NCBI GenBank assembly: GCA_034359265.1
Contig: CP136893.1
Coordinates: 49,673,501-49,737,500, forward strand
DNA: 64,000 bases
Reading direction: 5' to 3'
Origin: Canna indica
Lineage: Eukaryota > Streptophyta > Magnoliopsida > Zingiberales > Cannaceae
Part shown: piece by piece, positions 51,778-63,618 of the stretch
How positions within the stretch are numbered: the stretch's first letter is position 1
Layout of the letters: the number at the start of each line of letters is the position of its first letter
Made by a program: the position numbers and the translations under genes
Notes under the pieces: generated by a model
Databases searched by the model: none
Told to the model about the DNA's origin: nothing
The model's input: only the letters and a program-made list of their open reading frames with translations

Positions 51778-53092
51778 GACTCCAGAACATTCACTGTGAT
51801 GGGAGAAGTTGTTAATCGAGTTATTTTTGACAAACTAATGCAAAGAATTGCACGATTTTTTTGAATAGAATCTTGAATGAAGCCGACTGGTTGAACTTCG
51901 TGGTATCGGCAAGAAACGCCCAGCAATCTAAGTCCCGAGCGACTCCAGAACATTCACTGTGATGGTAGAAGTTGTTAATCGAGTTATTTTTGACAGACTA
52001 ATGCAAAGAATTGCACGATTTTTCGAATAGATACTTGAACGAAGCCGACTGGATGAACTTCGGGGTATCGACTAGAAACCCCCAAAAATCTAAGACACAA
52101 GCGACTCCAAAACATTCACTGTGATGGGAGAAGTTGTTAATCGAGTTATTATTGACAGACTAATGCAAAGAATTGCACGATTTTTCGAAGAGAATCTCGA
52201 ACGAAGCCGACTGATTGAACTTCGAGGTATCATCTCGAAACGACCAGCAATATGTGACTCGAGCGACTCCAGAACATTCACTGTGATGGGATAAGTTGTT
52301 AATCGAGTTATTTTTGACAAACTAATGCAAAGAATTGCATGATTTTTGGAATAGAATCTTGAATGAAGCCGACTGATTGAACTTCGGGGTATCGGTTTGA
52401 AACAACCAGAAATCTGAGTCACAAGCGACTCCAGAACATTCACTGTGATGGGAGAAGCTGTTAATTGATTTATTTTTGACAGACTAATGCAAGGAATTGC
52501 ACTCTTTTTCGAAAAGAATCTAGAACGAAGTCGACTGATTGACCTTCGGGGTATCGGCTAGAAACGCCCAGCAATCTAAGTCTCGAGCGACTACAGAACA
52601 TTCACTGTGATGGGAGAAGTTGTTAATCTAGATATTTTTGACAGACTAATACAAATAATTGCATGATTTTTCGAATAGAATCTTGAACGAAGTGACTGGT
52701 TGAACTTCGGGGTATCGGCTAGAAACGCCCAGCAATCTGAGTCCCGAGCGACTCCAGAACATTCACTGTGATGGGAGAAGTTGTTAATCGAGTTATTTTT
52801 GACAAACTAATGCAAAGAATTGCACGCTTTTTCGAATAGAATCTTGAACGAAGCCGACTGATTGAACTTCGGGGTATCAGCTCGAAATGACCAGCAATCT
52901 GTGACCCGAGCGACTCCAGAACATTCACTGTCATGGGAGAAGTTGTTAATCGAGTTATTTTTGACAAACTAATGCAAAGAATTGCACGAGTTTTTTGAAT
53001 AGAATCTTGAATGAAGCCGACTGGTTGAACTTCGGGGTATCGGCAAGAAACGCCCAGCAATCTAAGTCCCGAGCGACTCTAGAACATTCACT

Positions 53093-53371
53093 GTGATGGT
53101 AGAAGTTGTTAATCGAGTTATTTTTGACAGACTAATGCAAAGAATTACAGGATTTTTCGAAGAGAATCTTGAACGAAGCCGACTAATTGAACTTCGAGGT
53201 ATCAGCTCGAAACGACGAGCAATCTGTGACTCGAGCGACTCCAGAACATTCACTGTGATGGGAGAAGTTGTTAATCGAAGTATTTTTGACCACATAATGC
53301 AAAGAATTGCACGCTTTTTCGAAAAGAATCTAGAACAAAGTCGACTGATTGACCTTCGGGGTATCGGCTAG
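53093..53371 (+). other. Plus-strand open frame across two monomers (not called a gene)
   Basis: This frame of 92 codons starts at GTG followed by ATG and ends at TAG in 'ggctag'. It reads through two satellite monomers because 162 is a multiple of 3. It is open since these copies have GAG or AAG at monomer positions 88-90 (most copies have TAG), TCG rather than TAG at 133-135 in the first, and TGT rather than TGA or TAA at 151-153. The product is charged and helix-like, with segments such as 'IFDRLMQRI' and 'FFEENLERSRLIELRGIS'. There is no promoter, RBS or neighbour to support expression. It most likely arose by chance in satellite DNA, though a coding ancestor is conceivable. Confidence 0.25.
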
Positions 53372-53398
53372 AAACGCCCAGCAATCTAAGTCCCGAGC

Positions 53399-54208
53399 GA
53401 CTCCAGAACATTCACTGCGATGGGAGAAGTTGTTAATCTAGATATTTTTGACAGACTAATACAAATAATTGCACGATTTTTCAAATAGAATCTTGAACGA
53501 AGCCGACTGATTGAACTTCGGGGTATCGGTTTGAAACAACCATAAATCTGAGTCACAAGCGACTCCAGAACATTCACTGTGATGGGAGAAGTTGTTAATC
53601 GATTTATTTTTGACAGACTAACGCAAGGAATTGCACGCTTTTTCGAAAAGAATCTAGAACAAAGTCGACTGATTGACCTTCGGGGTATCGGCTAGAAACA
53701 AACAGCAATCTAAGTCCCGATCGACTCCAGAACATTCACTGTGATGGTAGAAGTTGTTAATAGAATTATTTTTGACAAACTAATGCAAAGAATTGCACGA
53801 TTTTTGGAATAAAATCTTGAACGAAGCCAACTAATTGAACTTCGGGGTATCGGTTCGTAACGACCAGAAATCTGAGTCACGAGCGACTCCAGAACATTCA
53901 CTGTGATGGGAGAAGTTGTTAATCTAGATATTTTTGACAGACAAATACAAATAATTGCACGATTTTTCGAATAGAATCTTGAACGAAGCCGACTGGTTGA
54001 ACTTCGGGGTATCGGTTTGGAACAACCACAAATCTGAGTCACAAGCGACTCCAGAACATTCACTGTGATGGGAGAAGTTGTTAATCGATTTATTTTTGAC
54101 AGACTAACGCAAGGAATTGCACGCTTTTTCAAAAAGAATCTAGAAGAAAGTCGACTGATTGACCTTCGGGGTATCGGCTAGAAACGCCTAACAATCTAAG
54201 TCCCGAGC
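53399..54208. repeat. Mixed monomers, 5 x 162 bp
   Basis: Starts at 53399, 53561, 53723, 53885 and 54047. They alternate D-type left halves with C-type right halves ('ggtttgaaacaacc', 'cataaatctgag') and 'gactaacgcaaggaattg' forms. 'cgaaaagaatctagaacaaa' appears from here on. Confidence 0.83.
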
Positions 54209-55990
54209 GACTCAAGAACATTCACTGTGATGGGAGAAGTTGTTAATCTAGATATTTTTAATAGACTAATACAAATAATTGCTCAATTTTTCGAATAGAA
54301 TCTTGAACGAAGCCGACTGGTTGAACTTCGGCGTATCGGCTAGAAACGCCCAGCAATCTGAGTCCCGAGCGACTCCAGAACATTCACTGTCATGGGAGAA
54401 GTTGTTAATCGAGTTATTTTTGACAAACTAATACAAATAATTGCACGATTTTTTGAATAGAATCTTGAACGAAGCCGACTGGTTGAAATTCGGGGTATCG
54501 GCTAGAAACGCCAAGCAATCTGAGTCCCGAGCGACTCCAGAACATTGACTGTGATGGGTGAAGTTGTTAATCGAGTTATTTTTGACAAACTAATGCAAAG
54601 AATTGCACGCTTTTTCAAATAGAATCTTGAACGAAGCCGACTCATTGAACTTCGGGGTATCAGCTCGAAACGACCAGCAATCTGTGACACGAGCGACTCC
54701 AGAACATTCACTGTGATGGGAGAAGTTGTTAATCGATTTATTTTTGACAGACTAATGCAAGGAATTGCACGCTTTTTCGAAAAAAATCTAGAACAAAGTC
54801 GACTAATTGACCTTCGGGGTATCGGCTAGAAACGCCCAGCAATCTAAGTCCCGAGGGACTCCAGAACATTCACTGTGATGGGAGAAGTTGTTAATCTAGA
54901 TATTTTTGACAGACTAATACAAATAATTGCACGATTTTTCGAATAGAATCTTGAACGAAGCCGACTGGTTGAACTTCGGGGTATCGGTTTGGAACAACCA
55001 TAAATCTGAGTCACAAGCGACTCCAGAACATTCACTGTGATGGGAGAAGTTGTTAATCGATTTATTTTTGACAGACTAACGCAAGGAATTGCACACTTTT
55101 TCAAAAAGAATCTAGAAGAAAGTTGACTGATTGACCTTCGGGGTATCGGCTAGAAACGCCTAACAATCTAAGTCCCGAGCGACTCAAGAACATTCACTGT
55201 GATGGGAGAAGTTGTTAATCTAGATATTTTTAACAGACTAATACAAATAATTGCTCAATTTTTCGAATAGAATCTTGAACGAAGCCGACTGGTTGAACTT
55301 CGGGGTATCGGCTAGAAACGCCCAGCAATCTGAGTCCCGAGCGACTCTAGAACATTCACTGTGATGGAAGAAGTTGTTAATCGAGTTATTTTTGACAAAC
55401 TAATGCAAAGAATTGCACGCTTTTTCAAATAGAATCTTGAACGAAGCCGACTCATTGAACTTCGGGGTATCAGCTCGAAACGACCAGCAATCTGTGACAC
55501 GAGCGACTCCAGAACATTCACTCTGATGGGAGAAGTTGTTAATCGATTTATTTTTGACAGACTAATGCAAGGAATTGCACGCTTTTTCGAAAAGAATCTA
55601 GAACAAAGTCGACTAATTGACCTTCGGGGTATCGGCTAGAAACGCCCAGCAATCTAAGTCCCGAGGGACTCCAGAACATTCACTGTGATGGGAGAAGTTG
55701 TTAATCTAGATATTTTTGACAGACTAATACAAATAATTGCACGATTTTTCGAATAGAATCTTGAACGAAGCCGACTGGTTGAACTTCGGGGTATTGGTTT
55801 GAAACAACCATAAATCTGAGTCACAAGCGACTCCAGAACATTCACTGTGATGGGAGAAGTTGTTAATCGATTTATTTTTGACAGACTAACGCAAGGAATT
55901 GCACGCTTTTTTGAAAAGAATCTAGAACAAAGTTGACTGATTGACCTTCGGGGTATCGGCTAGAAATGCCCAGCAATCTAAGTCCCGAGC
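54209..55990. repeat. HOR 6-mer (972 bp) and 5-mer (810 bp) relatives
   Basis: 54209-55180 is P E A B' D'' C''; 55181-55990 is P A B' D'' C'', so E has been lost or gained as a whole monomer. P starts 'gactcaagaac' and has 'gatatttttaa' with 'attgctcaattttt'. D'' starts after 'tcccgagggactcc'. The core P A B' D'' C'' returns at 57287, 60205 and 61804. Confidence 0.87.
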
Positions 55991-57286
55991 GACTACAGAA
56001 CATTCACTGTGATGGGAGAAGTTGTTAATCTAGATCATTTTGACAGACTAATACAAATAATCGCACGATTTTTCGAATAGAATCTTGAACGAAGCCGACT
56101 GGTTGAACTTCGGGGTATCAGCTCGAAACGACCAGCAATCTAAGTCCCGAGCGACTCCAGAACATTCACTGTGATGGGAGAAGTTGTTAATCTAGATATT
56201 TTTAATAGACTAATACAAATAATTGCACGATTTTTCGACTAGAATCTTGAACGAAGCCGACTGGTTGAACTTCGGGGTATCGGCTAGAAACGCCCAGCAA
56301 TCTGAGTCCCGAGCGACTCCAGAACATTCACTGTGATGGGAGAAGTTGTTAATCGAGTTATTTTTGTCAAACTAATGCAAAGAATTGCACGCTTTTTGGA
56401 ATAGAATCTTGAACGAAGCCGACTAATCGAACTTCGGGGTATCGGTTGGAAATGACCAGAAATCTGAGTCACAAGCGACTCCAGAACATTCACTGTGATG
56501 GGAGAAGTTGTCAATCGAGTTATTTTTTATAGACTAATGCAAAGAATTGCACGATTTTTCGAAGAGAATCTTGAACGAAGCCGACTGATTGAACTTCGAA
56601 GTATCAGTTCGAAACGCCCAGCAATCTGAGTCCCGAGCGACTCTAGAACATTCACTGTGATGGGAGAAGTTGTCAACCGATTTATTTTTGACAGACTAAT
56701 GCAAAGAATTGCACGATTTTTCGAATAGAATCTAGAACGAAGTCGACTAATTGACCTTCGGGGTATCGGCTAGAAACGCCCAGCAATCTAAGTCCCGAGC
56801 TACTCCAGAACATTCACTGTGATGGGAGAAGTTGTTAATCTAGATATTTTTGACAGACTAATACAAATAATTGCACGATTTTTCGAATAGAATCTTGAAC
56901 GAAATCGACTGGTTGAACTTCGGGGTATCGGCTAGAAACCCCCAGAAATCTAAGACACAAGCGACTCCAGAACATTCACTGTGATGAGAGAAGTTGTTAA
57001 TCGAGTTATTATTGACAGACTAATGCAAAGAATTGCACGATTTTTCGAAGAGAATCTTGAACGAAGCCGACTGATTGAACTACGAGGTATCAGCTCGAAA
57101 CGACCAGCAATCTGTGACTCGAGCGACTCCAGAACATTCACTGTGATGGGATAAGTTGTTAATCGAGTTATTTTTGACAAACTAATGCAAAGAATTGCAC
57201 GCTTTTTCAAAAAGAATCTAGAAGAAAGTCGACTGATTGACCTTCGGGGTATCGGCTAGAAACGCCTAACAATCTAAGTCCCGAGC
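55991..57286. repeat. Diverged monomers, 8 x 162 bp
   Basis: Starts at 55991, 56153, 56315, 56477, 56639, 56801, 56963 and 57125. The mixture of D, A, L-like ('cttcgaagtatcag') and 51130-like ('attattgacag', 'cgaagagaatctt') monomers shows no clear HOR. There is no gene. Confidence 0.82.
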
Positions 57287-57934
57287 GACTCAAGAACATT
57301 CACTGTGATGGGAGAAGTTGTTAATCTAGATATTTTTAACTGACTAATACAAATAATTGCACGATTTTTCGAATAGAATCTTGAACGAAGCCGACTGGTT
57401 GAACTTCGGGGTATCGACTAGAAACGCCCAGCAATCTGAGTCCCGAGCGACTCTAGAACATTCACTGTGATGGGAGAACTTGTTAATCGAGTTATTTTTG
57501 ACAAACTAATGCAAAGAATTGCACGCTTTTTCAAATAGAATCTTGAACGAAGCCGACTCATTGAACTTCGGGGTATCAGCTCGAAACGACCAGCAATCTA
57601 TGACACGAGCGACTCCAGAACATTCACTGTGATGGGAGAAGTTGTTAATCGATTTATTTTTGGCAGACTAATGCAAGGAATTGCACGCTTTTTCGAAAAG
57701 AATCTAGAACAAAGTCGACTAATTGACCTTCGGGGTATCGGCTAGAAAAGCCCAGCAATCTAAGTCCCGAGGGACTCCAGAACATTCACTGTGATGGGAG
57801 AAGTTGTTAATCTAGATATTTTTGACAGACTAATACAAATAATTGCACGATTTTTCAAATAGAATCTTGAACGAAGCCGACTGGTTGAACTTCGGGGTAT
57901 CGGTTTGAAACAACCATAAATCTGAGTCACAAGC
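57287..57934. repeat. P A B' D'' block, 648 bp
   Basis: Four monomers matching 55181-55828, with 'ttaactgactaatac' in P. It leads directly into the next 1135-bp unit. Confidence 0.85.
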
Positions 57935-60204
57935 GACTCCAGAACATTCACTGTGATGGGAGAAGTTGTTAATCGATTTATTTTTGACAGACTAACGCAA
58001 GGAATTGCACGCTGTTTCGAAAAGAATCTAGAACAAAGTTGACTGATTGACCTTCGGGGTATCGGTTAGAAAGAAACAGCAATCTAAGTCCCGAGCGACT
58101 ACAGAACATTCACTGTGATGGGAGAAGTTGTTAATCTAGATATTTTTGACAGACTAATACAAATAATTGGACGATTTTTTGAATAGAATCTTGAACGAAG
58201 CCGACTGGTTGAACTTCGGGGTATCGGCTAGAAACGCCCAGCAATCTGAGTCCCGAGCGACTCCAGAACATTCACTGTGATGGGAGAAGTTGTTAATCGA
58301 GTTATTTTTGACAAACTAATGCAAAGAATTGCACGCTTTTTCGAATAGAATCTTGAACGAAGCCGACTGATTGAGATTCGGGGTATCAGCTCGAAATGAC
58401 CAACAATCTATGACCTGAGCGACTCCAGAACATTCACTGTGATGGGAGAAGTTGTTAATCGAGTTATTTTTGACAAACTAATGCAAAGAATTGCACAAAT
58501 TTTTTGAATAGAATATTGAATGAAGCCGACTGGTTGAACTTCGGGGTATCGGCAAGAAACGCCCAGCAATCTAAGTCCCGAGCGACTCCAGAACATTCAC
58601 TGTGATGGTAGAAGTTGTTAATCGAGTTATTTTTGACAGACTAATGCAAAGAATTACACGATGTTTCGAAGAGAATCTTGAACGAAGCCGACTGATTGAA
58701 CTACGGGTTATCGGCTAGAAACGCCCAACAATCTGAGTCCCGAGCGACTCCAGAACATTCACTGTGATGGGAGAAGTTGTTAATCTAGATATTTTTGACA
58801 AACTAATACAAATAATTGCACGATTTTTCGAATTGAATCTTGAACGAAGCCGACTGATTGAACTTCGGGGTTTCGGTTTGAAACAACCATAAATCTGAGT
58901 CACAAGTGACTCCAGAACTTTCACTGTGATGGGAGAAGTTGTTAATCGATTTATTTTTGACAGACTAACGTAAGGAATTGCACGCTTTTTCAAAAAGAAT
59001 CTAGAACAAAGTTGACTGATTGACCTTCGGGGTATCGACTAGAAACGCCTAACAATCTAAGTCCCGAGCGACTCAAGAACATTCACTGTGATGGGAGAAG
59101 TTGTTAATCGATTTATTTTTGACAGACTAACGCAAGGAATTGCACGCTGTTTCGAAAAGAATCTAGAACAAAGTTGACTGATTGACCTTCGGGGTATCGG
59201 TTAGAAAGAAACAACAATCTAAGTCCCGAGCGACTACAGAACATTCACTGTGATGGGAGAAGTTGTTAATCTAGATATTTTTGACAGACTAATACAAATA
59301 ATTGGACGATTTTTCGAATAGAATCTTGAACGAAGCCGACTGGTTGAACTTCGGGGTATCGGCTAGAAACGCACAGCAATCTGAGTCCCGAGCGACTCCA
59401 GAACATTCACTGTGATGGGAGAAGTTGTTAATCGAGTTATTTTTGACAAACTAATGCAAAGAATTGCACGCTTTTTCGAATAGAATCTTGAACGAAGCCG
59501 ACTGATTGAGATTCGGGGTATCAGCTCGAAATGACCAACAATCTATGACCCGAGCGACTCCAGAACATTCACTGTGATGGGAGAAGTTGTTAATCGAGTT
59601 ATTTTTGACAAACTAATGCAAAGAATTGCACAAATTTTTTGAATAGAATATTGAATGAAGCCGACTGGTTGAACTTCGGGGTATCGGCAAGAAACGCCCA
59701 GCAATCTAAGTCCCGAGCGACTCCAGAACATTCACTGTGATGGTAGAAGTTGTTAATCGAGTTATTTTTGACAGACTAATGCAAAGAATTACACGATGTT
59801 TCGAAGAGAATCTTGAACGAAGCCGACTGATTGAACTACGGGTTATCGGCTAGAAACGCCCAACAATCTGAGTCCCGAGCGACTCCAGAACATTCACTGT
59901 GATGGGAGAAGTTGTTAATCTAGATATTTTTGACAAACTAATACAAATAATTGCACGATTTTTCGAATTGAATCTTGAACGAAGCCGACTGATTGAACTT
60001 CGGGGTTTCGGTTTGAAACAACCATAAATCTGAGTCACAAGTGACTCCAGAACTTTCACTGTGATGGGAGAAGTTGTTAATCGATTTATTTTTGACAGAC
60101 TAACGTAAGGAATTGCACGCTTTTTCAAAAAGAATCTAGAACAAAGTTGACTGATTGACCTTCGGGGTATCGACTAGAAACGCCTAACAATCTAAGTCCC
60201 GAGC
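57935..60204. repeat. HOR 7-mer, 1135 bp, two tandem copies
   Basis: Copies 57935-59069 and 59070-60204 share rare variants: 'cacgctgtttcg', 'ggttagaaagaaac', 'aattggacgatt', 'gcacaaattttttgaat' (163-bp monomers at 58421 and 59556), 'cacgatgtttcgaagag' and 'cggggtttcggtttg'. Very few differences separate them, so the duplication is recent. The junction lies around 59070-59076. Confidence 0.92.
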
Positions 60205-61338
60205 GACTCAAGAACATTCACTGTGATGGGAGAAGTTGTTAATCTAGATATTTTTAACAGACTAATACAAATAATTGCACGATTTCTCGAATAGAATCTT
60301 GAACGAAGCTGACTGGTTGAACTTCGGGGTATCGGCTAGAAACGCCCAGCAATCTGAGTCCCGAGCGACTCTAGAACATTCACTGTGATGGGAGAAGTTG
60401 TTAATCGAGTTATTTTTGACAAACTAATGCAAAGAATTGCACGCTTTTTCAAATAGAATCTTGAACGAAGCCGACTCATTGAACTTCGGGGTATCAGCTC
60501 GAAACGACCAGCAATCTGTGACACGAGCGACTCCAGAACATTCACTGTGATGGGAGAAGTTGTTAATCGATTAATTTTTAACAGACTAATGCAAGGAATT
60601 GCAAGCTTTTTCGAAAAGAATCTAGAACAAAGTCGACTGATTGACCTTCGGGGTATCGGGTAGAAACGCCCAGCAATCTAAGTCCCGAGGGACTCCAGAA
60701 CATTCACTGTGATGGGAGAAGTTGTTAATCTAGATATTTTTGACAGACAAATACAAATAATTGCACGATTTTTCGAATAGAATCTTGAACGAAGCCGACT
60801 GGTTGAACTTCGGGGTATTGGTTTGAAACAACCAAAAATCTGAGTCACAAGCGACTCCAGAACATTCACTGTGATGGGAGAAGTTGTTAATCGATTTATT
60901 TTTGACAGACTAACGCAAGGAATTGCACGCTTTTTCGAAAAGAATCTAGAACAAAGTCGACTGATTGACCTTCGGGGTATCGGCTAGAAACGCCCAGCAA
61001 TCTAAGTCCCGAGCGACTACAGAACATTCACTGTGATGGGAGAAGTTGTTAATCTAGATATTTTTGACAGACTAATACAAATAATTGCACGATTTTTCGA
61101 ATAGAATCTTTAACGAAGCTGACTGGTTGAACTTCGGGGTATCGGCTAGAAACGCCCAGCAATCTGAGTCCCGAGCGACTCCAGAACATTCACTGTGATG
61201 GGAGAAGTTGTTAATCGAGTTATTTTTGACAAACTAATGCAAAGAATTGCACGCTTTTTCGAATAGAATCTTGAACGAAGCCGACTGATTGAACTTCGGG
61301 GTATCGGTTTGAAACAACCATAAATCTGAGTCCCAAGC

Positions 61339-61479
61339 GACTCCAGAACATTCACTGTGATGGGAGAAGTTGTTAATCGATTTATTTTTGACAACCTAAT
61401 GCAAGGAATTGCACGCTAGAAACGCCTAATTGACCTTCGGGGTATCGGCTAGAAACGCCCAGCAATCTAAGTCCCGAGC
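61339..61479. repeat. 141-bp rearranged monomer, copy 1
   Basis: After 'ggaattgcacgct' the sequence jumps to 'agaaacgcctaa' and then 'ttgaccttcggggtatc'. The inserted 12 bases match the right part of P-type neighbours ('ggctagaaacgcctaac'). A 'gct' shared by both sides sits at the junction (61415-61417). So about 33 bases were replaced by about 12 copied from elsewhere in a monomer, a net loss of 21. Confidence 0.88.
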
Positions 61480-62937
61480 GACTCCAGAACATTCACTGTG
61501 ATGGGAGAAGTTGTTAATCTAGATATTTTTGACAAACTAATACAAATAATTGCACGATTTTTCGAATTGAATCTTGAACGAAGCCGACTGATTGAACTTC
61601 GGGGTTTCGGTTTGAAACAACCATAAATCTGAGTCACAAGTGACTCCAGAACTTTCACTGTGATGGGAGAAGTTGTTAATCGATTTATTTTTGACAGACT
61701 AACGTAAGGAATTGCACGCTTTTTCAAAAAGAATCTAGAACAAAGTTGACTGATTGACCTTCGGGGTATCGGCTAGAAACGCCTAACAATCTAAGTCCCG
61801 AGCGACTCAAGAACATTCACTGTGATGGGAGAAGTTGTTAATGTAGATATTTTTAACAGACTAATACAAATAATTGCACGATTTCTCGAATAGAATCTTG
61901 AACGAAGCTGACTGGTTGAACTTCGGGGTATCGGCTAGAAACGCCCAGCAATCTGAGTCCCGAGCGACTCTAGAACATTCACTGTGATGGGAGAAGTTGT
62001 TAATCGAGTTATTTTTGACAAACTAATGCAAAGAATTGCACGCTTTTTCAAATAGAATCTTGAACGAAGCCGACTCATTGAACTTCGGGGTATCAGCTCG
62101 AAACGACCAGCAATCTGTGACACGAGCGACTCCAGAACATTCACTGTGATGGGAGAAGTTGTTAATCGATTAATTTTTAACAAACTAATGCAAGGAATTG
62201 CAAGCTTTTTCGAAAAGAATCTAGAACAAAGTCGACTGATTGACCTTCGGGGTATCGGGTAGAAACGCCCAGCAATCTAAGTCCCGAGGGACTCCAGAAC
62301 ATTCACTGTGATGGGAGAAGTTGTTAATCTAGATATTTTTGACAGACAAATACAAATAATTGCACGATTTTTCGAATAGAATCTTGAACGAAGCCGACTG
62401 GTTGAACTTCGGGGTATTGGTTTGAAACAACCAAAAATCTGAGTCACAAGCGACTCCAGAACATTCACTGTGATGGGAGAAGTTGTTAATCGATTTATTT
62501 TTGACAGACTAACGCAAGGAATTGCACGCTTTTTCGAAAAGAATCTAGAACAAAGTCGACTGATTGACCTTCGGGGTATCGGCTAGAAACGCCCAGCAAT
62601 CTAAGTCCCGAGCGACTACAGAACATTCACTGTGATGGGAGAAGTTGTTAATCTAGATATTTTTGACAGACTAATACAAATAATTGCACGATTTTTCGAA
62701 TAGAATCTTGAACGAAGCCGACTGGTTGAACTTCGGGGTATCGGCTAGAAACGCCCAGCAATCTGAGTCCCGAGCGACTCCAGAACATTCACTGTGATGG
62801 GAGAAGTTGTTAATCGAGTTATTTTTGACAAACTAATGCAAAGAATTGCACGCTTTTTGGAATAGAATCTTGAACGAAGCCGACTGATTGAACTTCGGGG
62901 TATCGGTTTGAAACAACCATAAATCTGAGTCCCAAGC

Positions 62938-63078
62938 GACTCCAGAACATTCACTGTGATGGGAGAAGTTGTTAATCAATTTATTTTTGACAACCTAATG
63001 CAAGGAATTGCACGCTAGAAACGCCTAATTGACCTTCGGGGTATCGGCTAGAAACGCCCAGCAATCTAAGTCCCGAGC
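62938..63078. repeat. 141-bp rearranged monomer, copy 2
   Basis: Same junction as at 61415-61417, here at 63014-63016, exactly 1599 bp downstream. It was carried along by the tandem duplication rather than formed independently. Confidence 0.9.
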
Positions 63079-63238
63079 GACTCCAGAACATTCACTGTGA
63101 TGGGAGAAGTTGTTAATCTAGATATTTTTGACAGACTAATACAAATAATTGCACGATTTCGCATAGAATCTTGAACGAAGCCGACTGGTTGAACTTTGGG
63201 TTATCGGCTAGAAACGCGCAGCAATCTGAGTCCCGAGC
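63079..63238. repeat. 160-bp D-like monomer
   Basis: 'cacgatttcgcatagaatc' replaces 'cacgatttttcgaatag', two bases shorter in the T-run, plus 'actttgggttatcgg'. It stands alone and starts the disordered tail of the window. Confidence 0.85.
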
Positions 63239-63400
63239 GACTCCAGAACATTCACTGTCATGGGAGAAGTAGTTAATCGAGTTATTTTTGACAAACTAAT
63301 GCAAAGAATTGCACGCTTTTTCGAATAGAATCTTGAACGAAGCCGACTCATTGAAGTTCGGGGTATCAGCTCGAAACGACCAGCAATCTGTGACCCGAGC

Positions 63401-63618
63401 GACTCCAGAACATTCACTGTGATGGGAGAAGTTGTTAATCGATTTATTTTGGACAGACTAATGCAAGGAAATGCACGCTTTGTTAATCGATTAATCTAGA
63501 TATTTTTGACAGACAAATACAAATAATTGCACGATTTTTCGAATAGAATCTTGAACGAAGCCGACTGGTTGAACTTCGAGGTATTGGTTTGAAACAACCA
63601 AAAATTTGAGTCACAAGC
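63401..63618. repeat. 218-bp composite monomer
   Basis: A normal monomer start runs to 'aatgcacgcttt' (63481) and then jumps back to 'gttaatcgatt', followed by 'aatctagatatttttgac' of a D-type monomer, which continues to a C-type end. It is about 81 bases of one monomer joined to a second monomer lacking its first ~33 bases, with a second small joint near 63491. It is unique in the window. Confidence 0.88.

Larger units (their letters stand above)
50481..53398. repeat. HOR 7-mer (1135 bp) and derived shorter copies
   Basis: Copy 1 (50481-51615) has starts 50481 (D), 50643 (A), 50805 (163-bp K type), 50968 (G), 51130, 51292 and 51454. Copy 2 (51616-52588, 973 bp) has D and A fused into one hybrid monomer. 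Copy 3 (from 52589) has D at 161 bp, A, K (52912-53074, 163 bp), then a G/51130-type hybrid at 53075. Several monomers read 'cgaagagaatctt' where most of the array has 'cgaatagaatctt'. Confidence 0.86.
59881..63078. repeat. HOR 10-mer, 1599 bp, two tandem copies
   Basis: Copies 59881-61479 and 61480-63078, each nine 162-bp monomers ending in a rearranged 141-bp monomer. I noticed fewer than ten single-base differences between them (for example 'aatctagat' versus 'aatgtagat', and 'gctttttcg' versus 'gctttttgg'). The first copy overlaps the tail of the 1135-bp duplication, so the events are nested and this one came after the 141-bp monomer had formed. Confidence 0.93.
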
